Source: Trileptium ribeirensis (lineage: Eukaryota; Nematoda; Enoplea; Enoplida; Thoracostomopsidae). From it: a stretch of DNA of 64,000 bases. Each line of letters starts with the position of its first letter. Positions within the stretch are counted from its first letter, which is position 1. The stretch spans positions 1 through 64,000 of the forward strand of contig JASANE010011821.1 in assembly GCA_030248225.1 (NCBI GenBank). Reading direction: 5' to 3'. The notes under the pieces were generated by a model. The model was not told the origin of the DNA. It saw only the letters and a list, made by a program, of their open reading frames with translations, and ran no database searches. The position numbers were made by a program, and so were the translations under genes. This document shows, in pieces, positions 37,370 through 49,689 of this stretch.

Positions 37370-38114
37370 GTAAGTCTTGTTTACACACATTTTTTGTGAT
37401 TTTTTGTCGTCGGTTATTTTCTTTGTGTCATATATAATAGAAAACCCAAGAATTTTGATATCAAAATATTCAGTATACCTTTTGTCGAACCATCAGTATT
37501 GAAATTTGATTAGCGGTAATATTTTTGCCGAGGTTTATAAAATGACATTTTTAGTGATCTCTATGACTGCGGCTGCAATAACATTGTTTAGTTTTAGAAA
37601 TAAAGCGTAAAATAGCGTAAACTAACTTTGTCAACGCATCCAAAATGCGCGTCTCTGTAATCATTGTGCGGCAAGTAGCCAAGAAGTGCGTGGCTATAAT
37701 ATCTCAAGCGCATATAATGTCCTGTGCAAAACTACTTACTAAACAGTATTTCAGAAGTTATCCTTTTTTGCAAGACTACAAGCCTGCGACTTACGGGTAT
37801 TTGCACCAACGATATTTAGGTGGTACACCGACATGAAGGTTTTTGAGCAAATGTTGCCTTATGTAACATGCATTAATGATTTTGCCAGCAGGATTGCTAC
37901 AACATTACGGCAGCTAAGCGCAGTCAGCCTGCAGATTACACCGATTTAGTAGAATGAAGCATGTAACAATTTAGAAAAATGGTTGTGTGATAGCTCATTA
38001 TTTACGTACCAAATCTAATTGTCATAATTGTTCATCAAAATCATCGTCGTCTTCTTCTTCCACGTCTGGTTCTGGGGCTATTTCAGGAACAACGTTGTTT
38101 GCAGGCAAAAATTC
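37370..38114. other. PFKFB intron and 3' flank of the nested antisense gene
   Basis: Non-coding on the + strand. On the minus strand, after the TAG at 38115-38117, the same frame stays open to a TGA at 38022 and would encode an acidic tail (PEPDVEEEDDDDFDEQL). This could be an alternative last exon, since the TAG sits in a ttttag acceptor-like context, or simply 3'-UTR. Confidence 0.5.
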
Positions 38115-39064
38115 CTAAAATGTTCGACAGCTGTATGGAATGGCTTTCCCACAGAGCTGAATTAGGTCACGTCGTTTGTTTTCTGTGATTGGCAGTGGAT
38201 TCGCGTATGCTTTATCTGGGTGTGAGGAGATAGTTTTGCGAGACAGTCTGTTTGTCTGAAGCATGCTGAATGGAGTTTTGTCGTGGAAGGGTAAACCGCA
38301 TCTGGCTCAGTCCGGCGATACTGGAACCAAACAATGTCATGCCACCGGATGGCGGTGCCGAATAAGTCTTTCCGAGGATTTTCTACAAATTTGAAGAGAG
38401 GCGACTAGTTGTATTATCGTTTTTGAGACATAATTTTACACTGACAGCATTTCGCAAAAATATAATAAATATAAATTGTTAGTGTCTTCGAATCAATTTT
38501 AGCATACCAACGTCAGTTTATAACGAAAACTGTCACAATAGCTGGTGAAGTTCGCATTTGGTTGCAACGGTCATTACTATTTTCTAAAAACAACTGCACA
38601 GACTATAAATTAGAAGCAATTATGTAGGTTCTGGAATGAAATTATGACAGTACTTACCTTAACCATAAATGACAAAAATTTTATGTAGTGATTGCAAAAT
38701 AGCCAATAAACTATTGTAAATGGTTCAACCACAATAATTTATTTTACTTTCTGTTGCTTCATTGTAAAAAAATTTTAAGTCGCAAGTGCTTTAACGTAGC
38801 ATTAAATATTTAAAATGATTGCATAAGCATTGCTAAACATACTGATAGTTGCTTTGGCGAACCGCTTGAAATCTAGAACCATTTCTTGTCGCACTTCAAC
38901 AACGCGATAAGGATGTTTCTTTCTGGCAGTTCTGATTACATTTATCCATTCGGTTGGCATGTTAACATTACCAATCGACCGCTTTCTTTTTTTTCTATGG
39001 CAGAGTGGACACTGTCACACTCCATTTGAGTATGACCGGGGACCAGAAATTTTTGTTCGATCAT

Positions 39065-39457
39065 CTAAAGTACAAATTCCTATTATATTCAAATAAGAGA
39101 ATAGAGAAAGAATGACGTGGGAGCAGCAGTCAAGCAAAGCAACGCCACTACATACGTACATCGAAATTTGAGTTCACAGAATGTGTTAGTATTACAAAAT
39201 GAAGTTTTAAAAATGAAATATGACATGGTATTGGAAAATTCGTTCTGTGAAAAGCCATAATTTAATTAAGTTTTATATATGTTTAAAACCAATACCATCA
39301 GCGCATGACGTTAGGTTCAGTGTTATTAGCACATACCACAAAGTGCACAATTTTACATGATAAATAATGCTAACACTATACCACTACGCACCTTTCTGTA
39401 ATATGAAATGGTACTACAAAATTCGTTCTGTGAAAACCATAATTTACGTCTTATTAC
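39065..39457 (-). other. Intron 1 of the nested gene, with internal 50-bp direct repeat
   Basis: Donor aaag|gtaataag and acceptor tactttag|atgatcg, both phase 0, restore 'TYGK|MIEQKFLVPGHTQ'. Inside the intron, 39212-39262 and 39398-39445 are near copies sharing 'aaaattcgttctgtgaaaa.ccataattta'. Confidence 0.7.
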
Positions 39458-41662
39458 CTTTCCGTATGTGCGACTGGCATATTGAAGCGTTGAAGCAACA
39501 CTTTGATTGCGGTTTTGGCCGCCACACGAATCGCTGAATAGGCACAAGCGTGAAACGTTTGCGTCAAGGCTTTCGATGTAGTGGAGAAGAAAACTGGCAA
39601 TCTCATTGCCGCCGCGTCGGGCTATTGTCTCATCCCACAGGTAACAAGCGATGTCGCGAGGTTCTTGTTGATTGTAGATGGTCAAATTATAAACAGCTAG
39701 CTTCCGGGTGTAGTAGATCGGGTTCACTTTACTGAAAGGGATGCTCAACACTGCCTGCAGTTCGAACGTTATGGCAACCGCAGAAGAATCTGCGGCAGCA
39801 GCTTGCTTGTCTGCAGCTTTTACTGCTCTTGCTTCATCCTTCTTGGCTAAATGACGTTCAAGCGTTTGGTTTCGATAGAGTACTGCTTCTTCCGGCGGCA
39901 AATTTTTAACTCTTTCACAAGTGATGCATAGATCAGACTTCGGTCGGTGAATGCCTATATTGAAATCACGCTTGAAAATGTTAGTATATACGCACAAGCT
40001 AACAGGAATCTCACGGTTACCTTCACAATGGTCGACGTAGTGCTCGTAACACCGCAAACGGTTCATACCTGCCGGTAGATACTTTTTCAGTGATCGTTGT
40101 CTAGTATAATGCGATTCCAATAGCGGTAAATCTCTAATACGTTTACTAATAGCATCAATTTGCTCATCGCTGGTCGCATTGGCGGATTTGTTGCGTCCTC
40201 GTTGGTCTCCTCTGTTTACTGTGCCTGTAGATCCCGATCGGTTAGCAGTGACACTGCGAATGATTTCATCAGTTATATATCCAACTGTTCTATAAAAAAA
40301 CTTTTGACACACCTTAACTAGCAGCGGCGGGTCACCACCTTCTCCAGCGGAAGGCACTGGTAACTTATAAATGTTTACACTGCGAGGTTTTACAGCTCTA
40401 ATTTTTGTACTTTTCGGTGTAGTAGTTGTGATCAATCCCGACAAGAAATTATATTGGGCCTTCTGCTCTCCGATCTCCGAATACTCAGAACATATGCGTT
40501 GTCGCTGCTCTTGTGTAAATTTGTCGAAACACTTACACCTACAGTTTGCAGGAGATAATGCGCGCTTTGCTTCAACTATTTTATTTCTGTGCGACGAGTA
40601 ATATTGTTCACCGCGTCGGCATTTTTCTCGCTGTACATTCCTTGCCCATTTTGAAGCATCGGCAATACGGCGGCGTTTCCTAAAACGTTTATTATCGTCA
40701 CAGTCTTCGTCATCGCTACCAGAAGCATCACCATCAACTTCAGGCGCATAATCGCGACCACGCTGGCACTTCGATCGGATCCTTGACGGGTGGTTCATGG
40801 ACGACGATGGTGGCTTACCTATCATCGAGTCTGAGGCTTGTACACAGGTAGGTAACTGAGCGTATGCTGTATCACCGACTGTTGCAATCGGTCGCCCTCC
40901 TTCAGCTATAACGCCAGGATCTCCGTTATGACTATCATTTGAACAGCCTTCATTGTGTTCCATGGAATTTAACAATTTTGTGTATTCGGAATCTTCGTGA
41001 ACAGAGACCTGCCGACCACTCTCATTGGGACCATAACTTTTATTGCTGCACCCGTGGGGTTGTAGACTAGTGGCACTGGTGCTATGGTTAGTATTACCTT
41101 GACATATAACTGTTTGCGGCTCTAGGATATTTGTTCCAAGCGCTTGGATATCGTTTATGTTTTGAACAATGTAGTTTATGACCATTCCGTCAACGATAAT
41201 TTGACAGTTACGTAGTGATGCAACGCTTTTTGTGTCCTGGAGAATGATTAACCAGCCATCAGGACCATCCACTGTTGAATGTTCGCTAATGCGATATTGC
41301 AAACCGTAACCAAATCCGCAAAATACACTGGGCGGCATAGATTCACCAGTTCCTAATTCTGATATAGCTGTGTTAATTGTAGATTATACGCGTAATTCAG
41401 GTTCACAAACTATTGTAGCCTGGGAAGAACCAACGCCGCCAGAACTGTCATTAGTGATAGGTGCTGCGGAAGAAACGATGCCGCCACAACTATCATCCGC
41501 TGATGACTCGGAATAAGCAGATGCTGCTGCGACAATGATATTGTCCGATATAGAGGCAATTGCAGTTTCGATGGCTGTAGTAGCAGCTGCTTCAGCTAGT
41601 TGAGTCAGTACCATTGTACACTCAATAGCTGTATCTACCATGTTCGGAAGTATAGGTCGTAG

Positions 41663-41989
41663 TTAATCCAAGACAGCCAGAACTTGGTTGTCACCATTTT
41701 CAACACTGTAAAACAAAGTCTCATTTACTGCCGTAGAATGCTGCGCTGCAATCCGTTTGCCCCGTACTCGAAATGCTCCATCGGGAACAGATGCAAAATG
41801 TTTCAAATATTTTGGGCGAATAAACGCATAATTATCTGACCCAAAGAAATAAACTAAGACATCGTCGACGTCTTGCCGTTTGGTGCCTTTATAATCGCTG
41901 TCGTCACATACTGTTGCTGGCCAAAATCTGTTACTAGTCCACATTGCCCAAACATAATCATATAATTTATATTTATTGTTATCCATCAT
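41663..41989 (-). CDS. PWWP domain segment of the nested gene
   Basis: A 108-codon frame, from ATG at 41989 to TAA at 41663. The PWWP hallmark sequence appears as 'VWAMWTSNRFWPATV', with the aromatic cage residues W and F/W in place of the classic Pro-Trp-Trp-Pro, followed by a beta-barrel strand 'VLVYFFGSDNYAFI'. In known proteins this fold binds methylated histone H3 and DNA. If the gene is dead beyond the TAA, this segment alone could still be expressed as a small PWWP protein. If a 60-nt intron removes the TAA (donor g|gtgaca at about 41689, acceptor ggtag), it joins the downstream block in frame. Confidence 0.8.
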   Translation of the reverse strand: MMDNNKYKLYDYVWAMWTSNRFWPATVCDDSDYKGTKRQDVDDVLVYFFGSDNYAFIRPKYLKHFASVPDGAFRVRGKRIAAQHSTAVNETLFYSVENGDNQVLAVLD

Positions 41990-43751
41990 ACTACTTATTT
42001 TTTTCTGAAACGCATTAACAGGATACAGGCACTTGCTGAATGGATGAATGCTAAGCTACAAAACTGCTTAAAATCCTTCGGCCACACAATAGACCACTGT
42101 CGGGTTGGATCTATTCACAAATCCAAATATAGGGGTAGGACAAAGGATGAGTGGGTATTGGCAATCATGTCAACGAGTCAAAGCCACATCACTGCTACCA
42201 TCAAGGAATTTGAAATTTATTGCGCTTGTTTATTACTGCCAAATTGCACAAGTACCGGTCTCTGCCGCCTACGATGGTAGCATAACGAGCGGTGGCATCT
42301 ATAAGCAACGTACTTACCAAAAGTGCAATTATGTTCATATCATGCATATTAAAACGTTAATTTTTAACCGAAAGACAAAATTCTGAAGATAGAACAAAAA
42401 AGATACACAGCAGTGGGGACCGACACTTAGCTCGCATACAAAGTTTTAGGAACATAAGCTCCAGCTATGGAAAATCTACGCATGTTTTGCTGATCTACTG
42501 CAGTTCAAGGTTTGATTTTGCTTTCCCAGGCCTTCCACTTATGACTAATTCATTCATCCAGCAATTATTCCTGTTTGCCGCTTCGGAGTATTCCGAATAT
42601 TACTGCAGCTTCTCTATATAATTATTATTTTAATTATTATGTTATTGGCGTTTAATGTCGTTGTATCATTTAGCTGTCAGATTATAGAGCTTATAGATCT
42701 AAGACGAAGTAGTTTGGTGGCGACGTCACGTCCAAGCCACTGTTATAGTCGCTGCACATGCGAATGCATTCAATACCTGTAATAATATAAAATCGGGTTA
42801 CACAGATGGCAAATCGTTACCAGAAATTGGCTATTAACAACGTCTGGGTCATGCTATATATATAATCCCATTTAACATATTTGCTAATTGAAGAATACAC
42901 GTAAGTGGACTTGTGTGTCTTCTTTCATTACTTATGAAAGTGCAGTGCCGGCACGTCGAGTTACGTGTTTTCTGCTTTTTGCGAATTTAAATTTACAAGC
43001 ACGCAAGGGAACTTAAAGGTTTTCTGCACAAACTGCCTCATATGTGCTGCAACTTGCAATAACTTTATAACTACGTCAGATACGACTTACGGGTGTTTTG
43101 CTCAGTATAGGTCTTGCAGAGAACTACAACATACTTGTTAGTTGCAAAGCCCTTAAGTCTAGTTACGAGTTTTCTGCAGTTAACTCACGACATGTAAATT
43201 GAAGTTATAGACATTTGAAACAAACCGAAGAAATACAGGGTTTCCAGCCCGTCCAGAACATTTCAAATAAAACTAAAAATAGCTAAAGCTTGATTATTCA
43301 TTCAAATTACACTTCTTCAGCTTAATTAGGTGGGTTGTTGTAATATTATACTAGTAGTTTGTGTTATCGCCAAGGTGATGAATTCTGAGTGCTGAATGGT
43401 TAATTTCGAGAGACGTTTACATCTATGTTGAGCGTAGAGTTAGTAATTATGCCGAAATATGAATATATATTCGCTCATTCGGTAATTAGGGACCCATAAT
43501 GTGCAGGTAACTATAGGACAATAATATAGTCTACAAAATGAGATCAATAAGTTGCAGGTGCGTAAAATATTGCCGGCCGTGCCGAAGGCACTCCGAAAAC
43601 TTTAGCAAAACATTGAGGAAATTGGAAAATTTCGGCAAACTTTTAGCAAAATTGGAGTGGGTGGAGAAAAATCGTGAGGCTGAAAATGTGCCTCTTAAGA
43701 CACGCAGCGCCAATGATGGGTCAGCTCGCCATTTCTTCCACTACAAAAATT
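41990..43751. other. PFKFB intron: 5' flank of the nested gene
   Basis: Overlapping + strand frames at 42044-42386 have no recognisable domain. A lysine- and glutamate-rich + strand frame at 43538-43765 abuts the dispersed repeat at 43752 and is probably part of the repeat unit. No promoter motif can be assigned with confidence. Confidence 0.4.
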
Positions 43752-43970
43752 CCGTGCAGTACTGATTTATTCTGAATAAAGTGGAAATTTGGGATATTTA
43801 TGGTATCTTGAGATGTCGTTGGTATCCAGAGAGCTGCCAGATCACAGCTGGAAGCCATGAAACTGGAATGGGAAAAGCCGTCAACTTGCAGGTTTAGTCC
43901 AAACAACCGGGATTAAATACATAGGATATAGACCAAATAATCGGATAGAGGGAAAGTTTGCGGCGTCTGA
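43752..43970. repeat. Dispersed repeat, copy 2 (partner at 132-345)
   Basis: Matches 132-345 in the same orientation, best over 'cttgcaggtttagtccaaac' and the adjoining 'aaccgggattaaatac'. The weakly similar minus-strand frames of the two copies are the only hint of coding origin. Confidence 0.6.
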
Positions 43971-45598
43971 AGTTGATAATTGAATTCAGAAATGCTCAAG
44001 AAAATGCGCAATATGACTATACATCATTTTTTGAATATATCTAATCCCTGAAATTTCAAAATATGGTTAAAATTTATTGTTCAAACTATTCCTCAAAATG
44101 TTGTGGCAAATTTTCAGATATTCCCTGAGTTGCAACATATTTCAACTCAAAGTGCAGAAATTGAAAAAATTTCCAAAATGTGGCGAGCGTGGCCAAAACT
44201 ATGCAAAAAAAATTTTGTTTCTTTAAGAGTCTTCTATTACTAAACGTCAGGCAGAATCACTGATTTAATGCACTCTCAGGTTATTTTTCTATAAAATTTT
44301 GAATCTGCATAAGTCTAAGCGCAGGGAAACAGATTAGGAGTAAGAAATAATAAAAATAAGCCACAGTAGACTCAACTGTGTAAGTGGAAAGTCTAGATCT
44401 TGTATCACAGTTCGTGTTATTTTATCCAAATATATTGATTATAGACATTAATTTTACAGTACTTGCCTTGATTGCTGCACGCTCGCAACTTGGTCGTGAG
44501 AAAATAATTGATTGTTTTGAAATTCAATAGTTTGTTTATGTTCGTCCGCTGGTCGCTCGCTCTTAAGGCGGCAGTCAATGTCTCGAGTATGTATGAAAAT
44601 ACTTCCCTTAATTAGATTAAGTTAATAGGAACAATATTAGTAAAATCTGGTAATCAATGAACACTAAATCAGCCGGTATGTATTTGCAAAATCAAAAATG
44701 TTCGTTGGACCAACAAGCTGTAAATACCTATAAAATTCCGTGGACACGATAGTTTAACTAAAAAGGGTATTAAATGTCCCCAATGTTATGATGCATAATG
44801 TACTTAGGGTCCGGGTGCTAATCTCTCGAAGCCTCCAAAGTTGCCGAAGCACAAGCCGCGAAGGAATGCCAGTTCCGATACTGAAATTGTGTTAAATTTC
44901 CGAGTAGCCTCGTACCCATTTTACAGGTGGGTACCCTGGTGCAACGCGGTCTTAGTCAAATTTATATTAAATAGTTTAAACGTTGGTTTAATATAAATTG
45001 TTGCAACTCTAGAGTATACAAAACAGTGACAAAATTATTATAGTTTAGTTTATATGTAGTAATAATTATAATTTCAAATTTTATTTTTCAAATTTATTTT
45101 AATTATTTTTGCAGAGTTAACAAGATTTCTGCTTTTCGGCATAACAGCCTATTTTAAGACATCAAATTTAGTACAGTTACACAACATGCACTACCTGGCA
45201 GAAATAACCGTTGCTCTCTCGATGTTTCACGGCTGCTTGCTCCCTCGAGTGTTGACAGTCACTTGTGCCGCGCACTATTGCTTAAAGTTGATTGATTTAT
45301 TATACGAAATGATATAAAAATTATAAAGAAATGATTATATTTAACGTATTAGTGTGTGTTTTACACCTATTTGAACAGTGTTCGATATTTTGATTTGAAA
45401 TAATTCAATACTGATTTGAAGTTGTTATTGCTTGTAAAATGGTTGACGCAATTTGCTTTGCTGTAGGAGAATCTCTTACAAAAGTGGTCAATGTTTGCTC
45501 GAAGTTTGTGTGTTAGAAACGCAACAATCAATTCTGCCAGTAACTGTGTACATACGTTACACAGCACTTTATCGATACATTACTATTATGCATTGTAG
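43971..45598. other. PFKFB intron, last part before exon 45599
   Basis: No gene. Patches at 44480-44590 and 45205-45260 carry gctcgc and gacagtca words like the small MITE at 1336-1497. Confidence 0.4.
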
Positions 45599-45754
45599 TA
45601 CGCTGTGGAACTGGCCAAATATTTTTCCGAAGAAAAAGTGACAGATCTTCGCGTTTGGACTAGTCGAAAAATTCGTACGGTTCAAACGGCGGAACACGTT
45701 AAGAAAATCGCTAGTCATACCGAGCATTGGATGGCGTTGGACGAAATTGATGCG
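45599..45754 (+). CDS. PFKFB-like: PFKFB exon: bisphosphatase domain core
   Basis: A 52-codon exon with phase 0 at both ends. It reads 'YAVELAKYFSEEK', 'DLRVWTS', 'IRTVQTAEH' and 'HWMALDEIDA', matching the family pattern 'fa..L..f..e..i.dLkVwTSq..RTiQTAe ... w..LnEIDAG'. The conserved Arg of 'TS..(k)RT.QTA' and the Glu of 'EIDAG' are catalytic or substrate-binding in the histidine-phosphatase fold, and both are present. The acceptor is gcattgtag and the donor is gatgcg|gtacag. The frame continues into 'GICEG' in the next exon, which rebuilds '[15 protein letters not shown]'. The long upstream intron (37370-45598) holds the nested PWWP gene. Confidence 0.92.
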
Positions 45755-46329
45755 GTACAGAAATGTTTCGAGTTGTGTTTTCAAAAATATGTGTAACTAA
45801 CTAGCTAGTCCAAACCTCGGAAATTATAGCCGGGGGCCCCCGGTTCACCTGCCGGGGTTGTGCCGGATTTTGTAGGAGGACAAATTTTTTGCCGGATTTT
45901 GTTGCATTTAGACGATTACTTTTCTCAGGAGGGGCTTTGAGCCGGGGGTACCCGAATTTTTGTCATAAAACCTTTGCGATATCGTGCTTTAGATGGCCTA
46001 CTATGTATAGCAACGTTGTGTCAAACGAAATGTCATTAACAGTATAAAAAAAGTGCTTTAACTTAAAGTCGAATCTGAAACTATTCAACAACTACTGTAT
46101 TCAACAAAACCAGCCGCATGCAATATGTTTATTTAATAATCTATATTAATTGCGATTGTGCTCTGCTACTCCTGCTTCTGCTGCTACTCCTCCAAATTCA
46201 CACTTTCAGATATAAGGAAATAGTTGAAAATATTTTGTTTTACTTGGATTACTTGGTACCAAATGGATTACATAAGTGTAATTAGACCAGCTGATTTGTG
46301 CTCGGATGTTCGGGCAGCCAGTTCCTGGA

Positions 46330-47000
46330 GTCAGGGTACCCTCGCAATGGCAGCTATCCGTACAATGAGCCTCAGGGGTCAAAAATTAGTTTAAGTCTCA
46401 TGTAAGGCAATTTGACCCCTGATTCGATTGGAGAGGTTCATTTTCGTCTCCAAAGTCCCGATAAAGAGTTACGGAAGTCAGAGTTCCCTCAGCATGGCAC
46501 CACTCCGTGCATGCTCATAGGGTGTAGGTTACACCGTCTGACAGGTGGTCCAACCCACTCCACCTAACGGTGCCGCCGGCACCGAACATGTAGGTTGCGC
46601 CGAATACGTGACGCATGCCCCCTTTCCCCGCCGACCTGCTTAAACCCCTGGGAAGCCGGAAGCCTGCTCCCTGAGGACCCGGCTACACACCCTCCCTCTT
46701 GGACTTCGGCCAGCGATCCATGTATGCTCTACTCCTTGTTATGCGCTCAAGGGTACAAAAATCTGAAAAATGACAGCATGGAAAGTTGAAAGTATTTGTT
46801 ACATTAAAAGATCACATAAAGCAGTTTGAGTCGATTGGAGTAATACATTTTCGCCTCCGATGTTCCAGCAAGGACTGATGGCGGGGTACACTCAGAAGGG
46901 CAAGAATTCCTATTACCCTCAGAGGTCCAGAAATCGGAAAATTGAAATTAGTCTCGTATAGGGTAATTACCTCCGTGGCGTTTCGCCACGGGCTCCCAAC
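46330..47000. repeat. Partially repeated GC-rich block
   Basis: The order 'cctcaggggtcaaaaattag', 'agtctc.tgtaaggcaatt', 'cgattggagaggttcattttcgtctcc' at 46370-46460 recurs, rearranged, at 46830-46975 ('cgattggagtaatacattttcgcctcc', 'cctcagaggtccagaaat', 'agtctcgtatagggtaatt'). The middle (46540-46700) is GC-rich. It may be the tail of an unknown retroelement. Confidence 0.45.
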
Positions 47001-47160
47001 TAGTATTAACAACAGCAACAATACAGTTTAAGCGATGGTTGTGTTGTACACTTAAGATACCAGACCAACGAGATACAGCTAAGGCTATAATATATTCAGC
47101 ATGTCCGTAACAAAATATTGCCAGAAATGCTGTAAAACACCGCTTTAGGTTATCACCGTA

Positions 47161-47282
47161 CAGTCATGCTCAGAAATAAACTAAAATTTTTCGCGGAAAA
47201 TTCGCGAATAGCAATTATTGAATAGGTATTATGTTTTTGCGAAAGATTCGCAAATTTTTGCTTTTATTTCTGAACTTGACTG
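47161..47282. mobile_element. Tc1/mariner-like MITE, 122 bp
   Basis: It begins CAGTCATGCTCAGAAATAAA and ends with the complement of CAGTCAAGTTCAGAAATAAA, which are near-perfect inverted repeats. The left end is preceded by TA, while the right neighbour is tg, so one side of the target duplication has mutated. The interior folds back on 'ttcgcgaa' and 'gcgaa..ttcgc' words. It belongs with 32628-32847. Confidence 0.75.
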
Positions 47283-48906
47283 TGCTTTCTTTTAATTTTA
47301 TTTCGTTGAAAAGCTCTTGGATGTAAGATTCATGACCATGCTGGTAGTTGGCCTAACCTATGTGAGATTGTTGAAAAAAATTTTAGTTATATTTTTGCCG
47401 ATAGCTGATGTTATGGAATAAGTACAATAGTTATACGAGGTTGCTATACTAGTACGAAGACGCTTTTCTTCAAGTAGTGGCAGTTTTGGAATGTAAAGTC
47501 GATAATTACAGTTTTCAAGTGTTTAAACGGGATTATGTTCTGCTGGTGAAATACCGCTTTATAGTTTCAAAGAGCTAATATAGCCGATTTTGTTCTTTGC
47601 TTACGCCTTGTTCAGCCAATTTCCAGCGGATAGCAGACTTATACGGTCCGATTTGTTAAGCAGTACATCTAAGGGGCTCTCCATTCGTTGAAATGTCTGT
47701 CAGGGGACAAGAACCGGGTGGCGCCCAACTTTGCCAAAAGAAAGACGGTTAGGCTAAAAATCGTGTCATAATCACTCCCAAAATTCTTTTGATGGAGAGA
47801 AAAACAATTTTGACAAAATTAGCGAAAATTTTGTCATCAAGAAGTAATGTTAGTACAAATTTTGATCAAGTTTTATGTACTTTGGAGTGATTGGAGACAT
47901 AAAAGTTTGTCAAGAGGCGGTTTAATTGTTGCGAGCGCAAATTATCAGGTCGCACGAACCGGGGCCACTCCTTTTTTGCCATGGGACACTTGAAAATTAC
48001 AGTCCTTCTCCAATTTGGGGAGCCCAGATCTATAATACTGCCTTTATGTTACAAAGATACAACGTGGCCCTCGTGTACAGTTGCACTGAGTTACAAGACC
48101 TGCGGGTAGAATTGGAATCATAGCATTGTCTGATATATTGCATAGTCAATGCAGCGTTTTTGATGTAATGGCATTAGTGCATTATCACAAATAAATGCAG
48201 TGGGTTGTCATAGTGATGAAATCGCTGTGGACGAATCAAAGATTTACTATAAAGACATTTTTAATCTAGACAGTTGGGCTAGGAGCAAACGATCATGTCA
48301 CTGTATAATAGCATTTTCCCTATCGGCATATTTACTGTAGGCTCACTGCACTGTATGCGTTATTTTAAAGAATAGTAATTTACGGTGCAGCTGCTGCTAG
48401 TACAAAAATGATGTTTGATGGAAAAATAAACCATGCCCTATAAATCTAAAGAGCGAAGTATGTTTAACTCGTATATCTATGAAATACTATTTTTCTCTAA
48501 AAACACATCATTGTCTGGCTTCTCCGTTATTAAATAAATACCCCAGTAGTGAACCCGTTGGCCCGCGGTTCATAGATCCTGGCAAAATTTTCAGCGAAAA
48601 TGTTAATATTAAATGTTCTCACAAACGATGCAAACGGGTTAAACCAGCTTTTTAGCCACTGTATTCCTGAAATTAATCTAATTTTTTACTTCAGAAAGGG
48701 ATTTTTGCAAAAAATATTTTACAATGTTTATGTCAACTAAGGGTATTTGTGCCGGGAGAAGTCAAAAAATTTGCCAGGGGCATTTTGCCTGGGAGAGTCA
48801 AAATTTTCCCAGGAGCACCGAAAAATACAAAGGCTCCCGTACAGTTTGGAGTAACCAGATCGTCTCTTGTATTACGGGTGTATTTTTTGTTATTGGCACA
48901 TTTTGA

Positions 48907-49689
<783 letters not shown>

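Larger units (their letters stand above)
38115..41989 (-). pseudogene. PWWP-domain + CGGQN transposase-like gene, nested antisense (status uncertain)
   Basis: One frame runs from ATG at 41989 to 39458. It opens with a PWWP chromatin-reader fold (about residues 7-50: 'YDYVWAMWTSNRFWPATV ... VLVYFFGSDNYAFIRP'), then an Ala/Ser-rich linker. An acidic-to-basic run (SDDEDCDDNKRFRKRRR) follows near 40690-40740, then a CRCKC cluster near 40540 and a Cys/His zone ('HRPKSDLCITCE') near 39910-39950. 'YLWDETIARRGGNEIASFLL' and 'CLFSDSCGGQNRN' end at about 39505. Exon 2 (38843-39064, acceptor ctttag, donor a|gtatgt) reads 'KFLVPGHTQMECDSVHS'. Exon 3 starts near 38395 with 'IRWHDIVWFQYRRTEPDA' and ends in 'LIQLCGKAIPYS'. 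Such proteins are common in eukaryotes as transposase-like genes (family memory, possibly Pfam DUF7869). Defects: in-frame TAA at 41663-41665 and 41384-41386, and one base missing in the A8 run near 38987-38994. Exon 3 also needs a frame change near 38305 (possibly a 41-nt intron). Confidence 0.75.

Noticed and set aside
38022..41989. Idea that TAA/TAG are sense codons (ciliate-like code), because in-frame TAA, TAA and TAG occur and TGA ends the frame
   Set aside because: The TAG at 38115 is where the family normally ends, the gene also carries a frameshift, and the PFKFB and UGT exons need no recoding.
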